Positions 23,234 to 32,768 of a DNA stretch of 64,000 bases are shown here, piece after piece. The notes under the pieces are model-generated. The model saw only the letters and a program-made list of their open reading frames with translations. It had not been told where the DNA came from and ran no database searches. This stretch comes from Heliocidaris erythrogramma (taxonomy: Eukaryota; Echinodermata; Echinoidea; Camarodonta; Echinometridae): the NCBI GenBank assembly GCA_025617745.1, contig CM046867.1, forward strand, positions 31,612,705 to 31,676,704, in the 5' to 3' direction. The translations under genes were made by a program, and so were the position numbers. Numbering within the stretch: position 1 is the first letter of the stretch; each line of letters starts with the position of its first letter.

Positions 23234-24099
23234 ACGCTTAGAAATAAAGGTACAATTTTTCACCCTTCAAATGCAAAACTGGCAGCACCTTTTTGGGTGC
23301 AACTTTGCACCCAAATAAGCTTTTTGCACCTTTAATGGTGCAGTTAGCTACAATTTGCACCCTTAAAGGGTGCAGAGTTGTACCCTTTAGAAAAGGTACA
23401 AATTTGCACCCTTTTGGATGCAAACGTTTCTGCACCCTTAAAGGGGTACTCCAGCCTGAAAATAATATTAATTGAATGAGTAGAGTAAATTTAAACAAGC
23501 AAATCACTGAAAATTTCATCGAAATCCGATAGAAAATAACGAACTTATTGAATTTTTAAGTTTTGCATTATTATGGGAAACAGTTCTATGCATGTCATCA
23601 TGAATATGTAATGAGTGAGCTGATGATGTCACGCCCCCACTTTCCTTTTTAAACTATATTATATGAAATCTTCATTACATCATTTTTTCATACATGTCTT
23701 TAAAAAATATCTCCCTTGTAACAAAATAAGTTACAGCAATAATGAACTTACAGATTAAATAAGGAGTCAGTCCTTTTAGTTCTAGGCTTGGAGCAGAAAA
23801 TTTTAATAATTGCAATTTCATATAATAAAATACAAAAGAAAAAGTGGGGATATGACATCATCAGCTCACTCACTGCATATTCATGATGACGTGCATATAA
23901 CTGTTTTACCAAAATACTGCAAAATTAAAAATTCCATAACTTCATTATTTTTTATCCGATTTCGATGAAATTTTCAGTGATTTGTTTGTTTAATTTTACT
24001 CTATTTATTCAATTCATATTAATTTCAGGCCGGAGTACCCTTTAAAGGTGCAAAGTTGCATCTTTTAGGGTGCAAACCTGAACCTTTTTTTCTAAGTGT
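23234..24099. mobile_element. 'GGGTGCAAA' repeat element (family F) hosting a nested TTAA element
   Basis: The terminal sequences CTTAGAAATAAAGGT (left) and ACCTTTTTTTCTAAG (right) are inverted repeats. The body is a loose array of GGGTGCAAA/TTTGCACCC words at 23290-23436 and 24046-24080. It is split at a TTAA by the 600-bp element at 23442-24041. Confidence 0.7.
23438..24045. mobile_element. TTAA element family E (600 bp) with long inverted arms
   Basis: TTAA lies at 23438-23441 and 24042-24045. The arms open AGGGGTACTCCAGCCTGA and close TCAGGCCGGAGTACCCT. Each arm extends about 100 bp with near-perfect complementarity (GAAAATTTCATCGAAATC on one side, GATTTCGATGAAATTTTC on the other). TGACATCATCAGCTCACTCA and its complement recur internally. 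No coding sequence. Confidence 0.82.
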
Positions 24100-24424
24100 G
24101 TGTATAATGATAACAATAACAAAAAAGTATTTTCACCGCCTCTTATATGGTCTTCTCCACCTTCAGTGGAGGATTCACCAGCTCCTGGGGGAAATATCTC
24201 CCACCAATATTTAGTGGCTGATGTATATTCTCTGAAGATTCAGATTCAGATTCAGATTCATCTTTATTGGTCTCTATGATTCAACACATAGTTAGTTGCC
24301 ATTGGCTTGTTACACACATTATATATATACATTACAATAAACATAACGTAATAGATGTATAACAAACAACATGACTTAAAGACAACGACTGAATGGAAAC
24401 GAATAACAAAAACATTTTACAATG

Positions 24425-24934
24425 TATGCCACCAGCTCCTGTCATAATTATACCAAACAGTTATTGAATATAATCATTTCATACTATAGACTACTATAGT
24501 GCAATGATAACAATAACAAAAAATTATTCTTCGATAAAATATTCATAAAATGATACTTTGGGGTACTTTGATATCTAGTAATTTAGTAATATCTATAAGC
24601 AAATAATCATTGTAGTTATGTTGAAAATTGAAAAACAAACAATCAATGACCCCTCCCCACCCCCTCCCCACCCCCACCCCAATTTTACAAAGTACGTGTA
24701 TACGCATACAGGAATGCCATTAGCCATTAGCTCCTGTCATTTATATGCAAGGCAGTTCCTGAAAATGTACGATTATTTCAATTACAATTTCGTGATAACG
24801 ATAACAGAAATTGTATTTGTCGGTGAAGTATTCATAAAAACGATATTATTATGAGTATCATTATTATTATTACATATATCATTATTATTATTATCATTAT
24901 TATTGTTATTGTTATCATGTAGTATAGTAGTAGC

Positions 24935-24984
<50 letters not shown>

Positions 24985-25100
24985 AAGTAGTAGTGATAGT
25001 ATTAGTGTTATTATGGTACTTTGATATAAAAAGTATCCGGTTAGCACATTGTCATGTTGAAATAGAAAAGCAAACAATCAGTGACCCCCTCCCGTCGTTC
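24425..25100 (+). repeat. Diverged tandem duplication with microsatellite expansion in the second copy
   Basis: Blocks AGCTCCTGTCAT, ATTCATAAAA, TACTTTGATAT, GTTGAAA..GAAAA.CAAACAATCA and GTGACCCCCTCCC occur in the same order at 24425-24660 and 24715-25090. In the second copy an ATT-rich then AGT-rich tract (24848-25010) is expanded between two of the blocks. Confidence 0.6.
24848..25010 (+). repeat. ATT and AGT trinucleotide microsatellites
   Basis: The compound tract has interrupted ATT repeats to about 24915, then an almost pure AGT/GTA repeat at about 24925-24982. Open frames through it on both strands (poly-Leu, poly-Val) are artefacts of the repeat. Confidence 0.9.
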
Positions 25101-25710
25101 ATAATGAACTAATGTTTCTTTAATTATGTCATCGCAGATGATAAAGACATAAACATATAATTTGGGAATTCGGGCTAAGAAAAAATAGAACGTGTTTTAT
25201 GATTATCGTCTAACCAGGGAGATCGGAGTTTACAGTTGCATACTTGCATTGAAGATGTGTATTGAGTTAAAGAGATAAAAGACTGAAACGCACACGACAA
25301 GTGGTGGGAGGGCATAAACATATTCCAGAACGGGATCATGCACTGGATGTGTAATATCTGCCATTATAATAGACGTTTGCGTAACAGCTGGCCGGGGTCA
25401 ATTCCGAGCTTTTTTATTTTTTATTCTCTGTGCAATTTTCAGGGCTCGATCAATTCTCCCGTAGGTCCATGGTTTAAAATTACCGAAAGTGCAAATGAGA
25501 CCCGCGAAGGCCAGTGAGGTAATGAGCCAAAAAATTTGAGGGGGCTGAACATCGGCATAAGAGGCACAATTTCATGCGAGCGAGCGAAGCGAGCAAGCAA
25601 AAAATCGACCTTTTGAATGAAAATGTAATGTCATATATCTATACCCATAGCTAGGAGGTAATTTCATTTGTTTTTCTTTTATTTCTTTCTTTCTTTCTTT
25701 TTTTTTTTTT

Positions 25711-25741
<31 letters not shown>

Positions 25742-26036
25742 GGTGGGCTGCAGCCCCAAGCCCCCCAGCCAGTATGCGAGTGGGGGAGGCATGTCTCATT
25801 GAGGCCTCTACATCATCCGTGTTTATTCAGCATTAGGCGCGTAATTTGGGTTACGCATTTAGGGTATCAAAAACAACAAAAATCAAGAAAAAGGGTATCA
25901 AATTCAGAGGTGATAAAAAGAGGATTTGCAGAAAGGGCGGTTGGGGTATATTTCGGTAATGTGTTCCAGATTAGGTTAAATTTCTTTTACGGTTCCTGTT
26001 TGGCAAAAAAAAGGGTCTATGATGATGATGTACAGT

Positions 26037-26144
26037 CAGTGGCGTAGATACGAACACACTTTCTATTGTTAGGGGGATGATGAATAGATCACCCCCCCCC
26101 CCCCCCCGGCCACTAACAATGGATAATTATGCACGTCTACGCCG
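26037..26144. mobile_element. GGCGTAGA foldback nested in element K, 6-bp target duplication
   Basis: GGCGTAGATACG on the left and CGTCTACGCCG on the right are inverted repeats. TACAGT flanks both sides (26031-26036 and 26145-26150). The interior has a run of about 18 C. It is related in style to the G-rich family B. Confidence 0.7.
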
Positions 26145-26212
26145 TACAGTATATAGGACATAAAATACCACGCAAGATATAAAATCGCCGTTAAATTAAG
26201 GGTGTAAAGATC

Positions 26213-26389
26213 AGGGGGGTGTTTGTTTCATAAAGCTGTTCGTAAAGTTACGAATGACTTTACGAACGACTGGAACTTGTTCTTGGGTGCTATGCTAATC
26301 AGATTCTCAATCATTTAGCACAAGAACTGATCACCAGTCGTGCGTAAAGTCGTGCGTAACCTACGAACAGCTTTATGAAACACCCCCAG
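26213..26389. mobile_element. Foldback family I (GGGGGTGTTTCATAAAGCTG), nested in element K
   Basis: The arms GGGGGTGTTTGTTTCATAAA and TTTATGAAACACCCCC are complementary. Inner blocks TACGAATGACTTTACGAACG and GTGCGTAAAGTCGTGCGTAA continue the stem. It sits in the sequence AAAATCAGGGATAGACGG that is uninterrupted at 19185-19201. Confidence 0.75.
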
Positions 26390-26490
26390 ATATGTTAGAC
26401 GGCTTTCCCTGAAGTAAGGGTATCAAAACTACTCCTACTGCGTGGTTTAGGGTGCTTTTTTCAGAAAGCGATTTACGCGGATGATGTACA

Positions 26491-26634
26491 GGGGAGCGTT
26501 TCATGAAAGGAAGTTTTCGGTTGTTTTATCCGACAACTGTTATAAGCTACTGAAATCCTTGCATCTGATTGGCTGAGAGCAAATGTTTCAGATAAAATAT
26601 CTGACAAGTCATTTCATGAAACGCCCCCCCCCCC
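26491..26634. mobile_element. Foldback family A copy 3, nested in element K
   Basis: The ends GGGGAGCGTTTCATGAAA and TTTCATGAAACGCCCC enclose the core TGCATCTGATTGGCTGAGAG. It interrupts the sequence GATGATGTACAG/GTCTCAAT that is intact at 19277-19297. Confidence 0.8.
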
Positions 26635-26653
26635 TGGTCTCAATAAGCATGCC

Positions 26654-27912
26654 TCCTAGGGAATTGAGAATAAACATTATCACAGTTTGGATGATTGACT
26701 GGTAGAAAAGTGTTAGAATGGTCCCCTGTCATCGATATGAAACTTCTTAAAGGAGAATTAACCCCTGAGTACAAATTTACTTATATTGAAAGGTGTAATA
26801 TATTCCTACTTATTGGCCTAAATCATTTTCTAATAAGATATCAGAAAAGGGTATAAATAAAGATATTCCAACACCCGGTATCGTCTCCTACTCATTTACA
26901 TGGGGGCTGCCATTTTCTTGCTGATTTGGATTTGTACATGAACCATTGAGAAATGTTCCGGTCAGGAAGATATTTTGAATCCAAGACCTAAATTGATTTT
27001 CTTCATTACCTAAAATCCCATATGTGACGAAAAATATAAAGTGGGTGTTTACATGATTTATAAAAATTAAATCTTTATAATGATACTTTTAAATTGTCTG
27101 GTTTTGCTTAACAAAAATCTATTTTCTTGGGTTTGCCAAACAGAGCAGAACAAAATATATGCAGCATGCATTCTGACTTTTCAAGTCCCATTATCCGAAA
27201 GCAGGTGAATGCATAGTTTGCCGCTATAGATGCTCAGGGAAGAAGCATCCATAAAATTTGAATTAATTTGCTCCGTCCATTGCGTCACAGTATCTAGAAA
27301 ATAGATTCATATTAAGCGAATATCGATTTTCAACAGAAATATATAAGGAAATCTTCAGTTTAAAAATAAATTGACATATCTATTCTATATTTTTAATCTC
27401 AAATGGGTTTTTAATTTTGAAAAAGGCAATTGGGAATTTGGATTAAGAAATCTTCTTGTACACATAAAAAAAATGGCAGCCCCCATGTATTGCTAGCAGA
27501 CGATACATATTGCTAGCAGATGATAAATTTTGCTCAGAAAATCTTGATTCGTATCGATCTCATATATTTTGACGCGAAGCCATATAGTCTAACAAGTTGG
27601 AATAAATAACACCTTTGAACACTATCGTCTTTATTGTTTGAGGTTAATTCTCCTTTAAGTTTCCGGAGGAAAAACATCATATTGATTCGTTTTCTTCTGA
27701 GTGAACTGACAATATTTTCTTTCCAGTATAGCTTATTGTCAATGACTGTACCTATAAGTATTTACTTGCTCATTGAGGTTCTCATAAATACGCAAAGTTT
27801 CGTAATGTGTACTATCTAAGTTCCTCCGGAAATCAATGATCATCTCTTTGATTTTGCTTGTGTTTAAGGAAACATGACGATCGTCACTCCAACTGAATAA
27901 GTCATATAAGCC
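26654..27912 (-). pseudogene. LINE reverse transcriptase fragment split by a 904-bp TTAA element
   Basis: Right part (27659-27912, minus): LYDLFSWSDDRHVSLN, TSKIKEMIIDFRR, then after a two-base insertion near 27757 VIDNKLYWKENIVSSL and MMFFLRKL. These are RT blocks around the NxxKTKEMxxDFR motif and the LGxxIDxxLxW box. Left part (26654-26746, minus) continues KKFHIDD and ILTLFYQSIIQTVIMF. The two halves are contiguous LINE coding sequence once the TTAA element at 26751-27654 is ignored. Further decay (small insertions) is visible in both halves. Confidence 0.75.
26747..27658 (-). mobile_element. TTAA element family D copy 2 (904 bp), inside a LINE frame
   Basis: The ends AGGAGAATTAACC and GGTTAATTCTCCT are a perfect 13-bp inverted repeat, flanked by TTAA at 26747-26750 and 27655-27658. 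The surrounding LINE RT frame (RKL before, KKF after) becomes continuous on removal of the element plus one TTAA. This proves a TTAA target duplication without an empty-site sequence. Confidence 0.85.
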
Positions 27913-28423
27913 TAAAGTTATATTCCAACCTTTTTTTTTGCGGACATCATATTTTATGCTTTCTTTAAAAGGGTAACTTTGAGCACGCCTGAATTGGCCC
28001 GTAAACAAGTTAAACACAAGTAATAAAAAAATGTAAACATTTGGGAACCGAAAAACATCACGTGTTCGTCTGCTTATTTGTGTTCGCTAATTGCATGTAT
28101 ATTTATTATTTCAAATGACAGTAAAAGCTACAAAATGAACGTCTGCATGTACATTATATGCTGTGCGGCCTGGCCGGCATGCGTCATTATATTATTTTCA
28201 CTATCTTCATATTTGACAAAGTTTTGTATTGTTAACCCTTGCAAAAGCATGAAGAAAATAGAGATTCTTGAAGTTATAAACACCACGAGTGAAATTCAAA
28301 CTGTCTAGTAATCTTTGATTTTTATATTGATTTGTTATTGAGAATGGTAATGTAAGGAAGTGACCAAGACACACACGGAAATATTAAAACAAATATTTGT
28401 ATTTGTTCCCGTTTTATGTTCAG

Positions 28424-28552
28424 CGTTTTCCTGCGGACCGCAATACGGTTACAGTCGAAGGTACCGCACAAACCAATAGTGATAGCTCCATCTACGTCAA
28501 AGTACACAATCGCGACAGGCAAAAAGTACAAGCAGTGCCATTGCGAAATTGA
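28424..28552 (+). CDS. Possible plus-strand terminal exon, unidentified
   Basis: After a fair acceptor (CCCGTTTTATGTTCAG) the plus strand is open for 42 codons and stops at TGA 28550-28552. The peptide (RFPADRNTVTVEGTAQTN, then SSIYVKVHNRDRQKVQ) has coding-like composition and CpG content above its surroundings. A single membrane-spanning-like open frame lies upstream (28135-28310; CMYIICCAAWPACVIILFSL), but no donor links the two in frame. No homologue is recognised. Confidence 0.2.
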   Translation, partial: RFPADRNTVTVEGTAQTNSDSSIYVKVHNRDRQKVQAVPLRN

Positions 28553-28624
28553 TGAACAACGAATAATCATGATGATGAGAAGTTAGTGAACGTTATTTAT
28601 ACCACCAATTGAGGATTAGAGATC

Positions 28625-28776
28625 TGGGCCACGTCTTGTAATTGATTTTGAGTTGATAGCAACTTGATATCAGTCGCAACTATGTACATAAACAGATAGG
28701 AGTTTTGAAAGTTGCGACTGAATGGATGACTTGCGATCGATTCAGATCAATCCAACTCTGTATAAGACGGGACCCA
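28625..28776. mobile_element. Foldback with degenerate arms (GGGCCACGTCTTGTA)
   Basis: CTGGGCCACGTCTTGTA on the left and TATAAGACGGGACCCAG on the right are complementary. GTTGCGACTGAATGGATGAC is partially complementary to the left inner part. It is more diverged than families A and H. Confidence 0.55.
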
Positions 28777-29499
28777 GAAGCTCTCTCCTAAAAACCTCAA
28801 TTGCTAAATCATTACTCTCCTCGCGTATCAAATTGGGCTTGATGCTACATTCATTTCCATTCCGTTAATTTGAATGCATGATGTGAAATCATTCAAATGG
28901 TATTTATTCGTTCGTTATATATTTCTGCTCCATTTTGATATACTACTGGAAATATTTCCATATTGCAATCTTCACTTGTATCTTGCCATTACAATACATG
29001 CTATACGACTCCATCAATAATATTGCTACCATGTTGCAGTTCTCTTCCTCCCTCTTTCCTCCTAGTTCCCTTGCTTAATCTGTCCCTCTTTTATTTTCTT
29101 CTATTTATATTGTACTTGTGTTTTCAGGCGTACCCGTTAAAACTGGGATTTGCACCTTCTTCCTTGTATTTAAAGTTATTTACTTCTAAATATGTTACTT
29201 TATATTACATTATAATGTACTATAATGTGAACAAATGTTAAATGTCCACAAAAAAAAAAACGATTGAAGAAAATAAATGTCAATTTGAATTGAACTGAGT
29301 ATATGCAATTACGATTATGTTATGGAAATAAATCAGTTCGAAATCTTTATCATGCCGTTTCATTTGGTGTCATGTTCTTTCTACCAATATGATCACTGCT
29401 ATGCCATGGCATTCATTTTGTAAAAAAAACACCAACCAAAACAATATTCAGTCATACCCTCATCTCTGCATTCAGTTTCCTTTATGATTACTAGATTTC

Positions 29500-29792
29500 A
29501 TTTCCAATTTCACTTCTTCATTCAAAATCGTGTATTTCATATCTCATTTCACTTCTTCATTCAATATCGTGTATTTCATTTCTCATTTCACTTCTTCATT
29601 CAATATCGTGTATTTCATTTCTCATTTCACTTCTTCATTCAATATCGTGTATTTCATTTCTCATTTCACTTCTTCATTCAAAATCGTGTATTTCATATCT
29701 CATTTCACTTCTTCATTCAAAATCGTGTATTTCATATCTCATTTCACTTCTTCATTCAATATCGTGTATTTCATATCTCATTTCACTTCTTA
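29500..29792 (+). repeat. 39-bp minisatellite, about seven copies
   Basis: The unit contains CATTTCACTTCTTCATTCAA then ATCGTGTATTTCAT. Copies differ mainly by TTCAAAATCG against TTCAATATCG and CATATCTC against CATTTCTC. Because 39 is a multiple of three, the array stays open in more than one frame (a 13-residue repeat, HFFIQYRVF-type), but no start context, splice site or homology supports translation. Confidence 0.92.
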
Positions 29793-32666
29793 ATTGAATA
29801 TTCCATTTCTAAATTCATCTATGTATTTACTTTCTTATATCATTCCTTAAATTAAAAAGCTAGCATTAATTTCATCTCACTGCTCCATTTAGTATGATTC
29901 ATTAAATCTGACTTTTTCGTTTATTTTGCAAATTTTTCCCGACTTGCAAAATCTTCTTAGATACTGCATCTCTAGCAATGAATGGCAGAAAATTGAAATC
30001 ATTTTTAAAAACACGTAAAACATCAACACAAAAACATGTAAATAAATAGTGTTTGCAAGCGCACTGGAATTTATACTTGAAGTATTTTTATTGTGTCAAT
30101 AAAAAGCGGTTAAGTCATGGATATAACATATATAAATACTAAATAAATGTCTTTTAATTTACAATTTCGAGAAAAAAATGGAGTTATTTTCTTCCTATTT
30201 ACAACTGAAAAACGAAAATAATTCGATAATTGAATTATAGCAAAACAAATTCGTTTTGAGTTGAAGATGAAAATGCCATCATTTTAGTCAGTATCACCTC
30301 GTTTATATTAGATAAAAATACCAGGTAATTATTATTCCATTTTGCTTACTCCGCATGGACACTTGAAACATTTACATGATACACTTTCATTAATGTTGTC
30401 TTCAGATCAACATTCAACATTTTTAAAACAATTCTTTCCTAAATGATAAACCAATTGTATATCATCTATTATATCAATATATTTGAAGATTTATTCATAT
30501 AAAATTCCCTATTACAGATAAATTTCAAAGTCCATAAAGAATTACATTAAAAACAAATTATTCGCATATAATGCAAATTCAAAGGGCATATTAATTTTTT
30601 ACCAGATATTTTTGTTTTTCACGGCCTAAATGCAAAGACCGTGCATTTCATTTTTTCAACAATTATTAGCAGAAAAAAGTACTGTTTTACGTCAACTCAA
30701 AATATTCCACTACATATACACTGAATACAATAATTGATTTGATTTTCCTAACACGTTAGGCTGAAGTCTTGTGAATATCTTTTCAAAACCGAAGGCTTCC
30801 AGATAAACATCAAGAATTGTGTCACATGTACGTGTTTGAAGCAGTTCGGTCGTGAATGTAAAGAATCTATACCCACTATCATCGATCGAATAGTCTGAAC
30901 GAGTTATATGACACCGATGGAAGCATGATATATAAAAACATTGCAATCGTAATTATGACAATACTGTCAGAGTGAAACAAAATGACATTATCCGAAATCA
31001 ACAGTCAATATCAACGCACTGAGCCAACATATAATAGTATGTGCAACAAAAAAGATATGAAGAAATACTTAAAACAAAATATTCATATTTTGCAATATTT
31101 ACATCAGCCCCATATTAATATGTTTAAATAAATATTGAAATATCGGTAGCTGAGGAAAAAATAAATTGCGGAAAACTGTACATCTATGTGTTCAAAAGAC
31201 ATTCAAAATACGCAAATGAGGAATCAAAATGTTACCGAAATTAGGTAAACTTCGTTAAAAAGCGTGTCCAAAAATGCTGCTATGTAATCAGCCTATCCTA
31301 CTCTAGTCTAGTCTATTCTAGTTTGATTAGTTTTATTGATCCGATCCTTCACCTAGTCAACTAGTAATATAAATGATATTTATTGCGTTTTATTGTCTGT
31401 TTTGCTTCATAAATATCACATCATAAAACAATAAAGGCATTTACACAATTTACAAGGCACTTCGATATATCGCATGTTACTAAATGTTAAAAAATATTCT
31501 TTTCATAGTGGAAAAGGGGTTAATAGCGTACCAAAATATCATTTGTCTCAATCCGTTTTTAATTTACAAGATATTAAGAGTATACAAGGCGCGGGGGAAT
31601 AGTAAATACATGACTAACAGGAGTAGGTATACATTATATTTTCATATGTTTGACTTACAGGCTATAGAGATTAAGAGATTAATATCATTTTGATTTCCTT
31701 ACTGAAATAGATTTCTGTCCCTAAAATTCTCAGGCTTCATTCTGTACAGTTTGGATTTTTCATTCCCATCAGAGAATTACTGCTCAGACACCTTCGGGAC
31801 GAAGGATTCAGAAGTAATAAACATGCAAAGAATGTTTTTTTTTCTAAATATTAATCATTTTTAAAAAAATTTATTTACAGAACACGATTTAACAGATACC
31901 CTTTGCAGCAGCACAAGTGTATCTGTGTACAAAAGTTTGCTGGATCCTTCGGCTGACTGTATATGGAAAGCTAAAACCGCGCAGACACTCTCAGCTAGTG
32001 AAAGATTCAGCAGTTTTGGCGACCAATAGTCGATCGTTAAACATGTATTTTAATTACAATGGAGTTTGTGTATTTTTGGATCATTAAGGAAAATCAAGAT
32101 GTGTGGAAAACCGACTACAGATATCATAATGAAACAGAACAAACATTTAAAACATGAAATGATTCTAAATTTGGGAGTTTGATCTTGATAAACTTATACT
32201 CGTAGCAAATTAGAGAGTGGGAGTAATTGACAATGACACTCACCAAGATTATAAAGTGCGCAAAATTGACCGTAAATGTACATTTTGTCGAGTTAAAAGT
32301 TTGTTGAACATCACTTCGACTTTTGCAAGTGTTTTCAATTTATAAAATGGACTATTTTTTTCAAAGTAAACCTGGAGAAAGAGATGTTTTCAAGAGCATT
32401 CCTACGACCGAGCTAAAAAAAGAGAGTGGATTGGCTTTAAAAATATAAACGAATCGGGTCTAAAACTCATATTAGTCCGGAGCAGAGTGGTCATTTTTCC
32501 CTGAGAAATATTTTTTCTTCTTTTGATATTTTTAGTTTACTTTTTAATACCACGAAAAGACACCATTGTCCATAGAGGCCTATTTGTATGTACACAATCT
32601 TTGATATGACATTGCAAACTCCATATTATTCGACGAATAATTACGCATGTCGAAACTGATAACATG
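29793..32666. other. AT-rich 3' flank of the formin gene, no gene seen
   Basis: The stretch may include formin 3' UTR. Several AATAAA words occur on the minus strand, but none can be singled out. No repeat family from elsewhere in the window was recognised here. Confidence 0.5.
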
Positions 32667-32672
32667 TTTATT
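32667..32672 (-). terminator. Possible polyadenylation signal of the formin gene
   Basis: On the minus strand AATAAA lies about 97 nt after the TGA stop. Further AATAAA or ATTAAA words occur downstream in the AT-rich 30-32 kb stretch, so a longer 3' UTR is equally possible. Confidence 0.3.
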
Positions 32673-32768
32673 AATTTTACTGGCAAGTATTGTAGTTTTC
32701 ATTTTTTCTTCAAATGTATAAAATTGTTTACATCAATATTAATGTTTTTGAACTGTAGCGAACGTATC

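Larger units (their letters stand above)
25788..26653. mobile_element. Element K: inverted-repeat element with three nested insertions
   Basis: The left end GGCATGTCTCATTGAGGC then TACATCATCCG is complementary to the right end CGGATGATGTACAG/GTCTCAATAAGCATGCC once the family A insertion is removed. Shared blocks with 18990-19310 include TTTCTTTTACGGTTCCT and GCAAGATATAAAATCGCCG. It carries foldbacks at 26037-26144, 26213-26389 and 26491-26634. Confidence 0.7.

Noticed and set aside
24832-25077. 81-codon poly-Leu/Ile protein
   Set aside because: It is the translation of the ATT/AGT microsatellite.
29484-29855. CRISPR-like regular array and 123-codon protein
   Set aside because: Copies abut with no spacers, so it is a minisatellite; the frame is open only because the unit is 39 bp.
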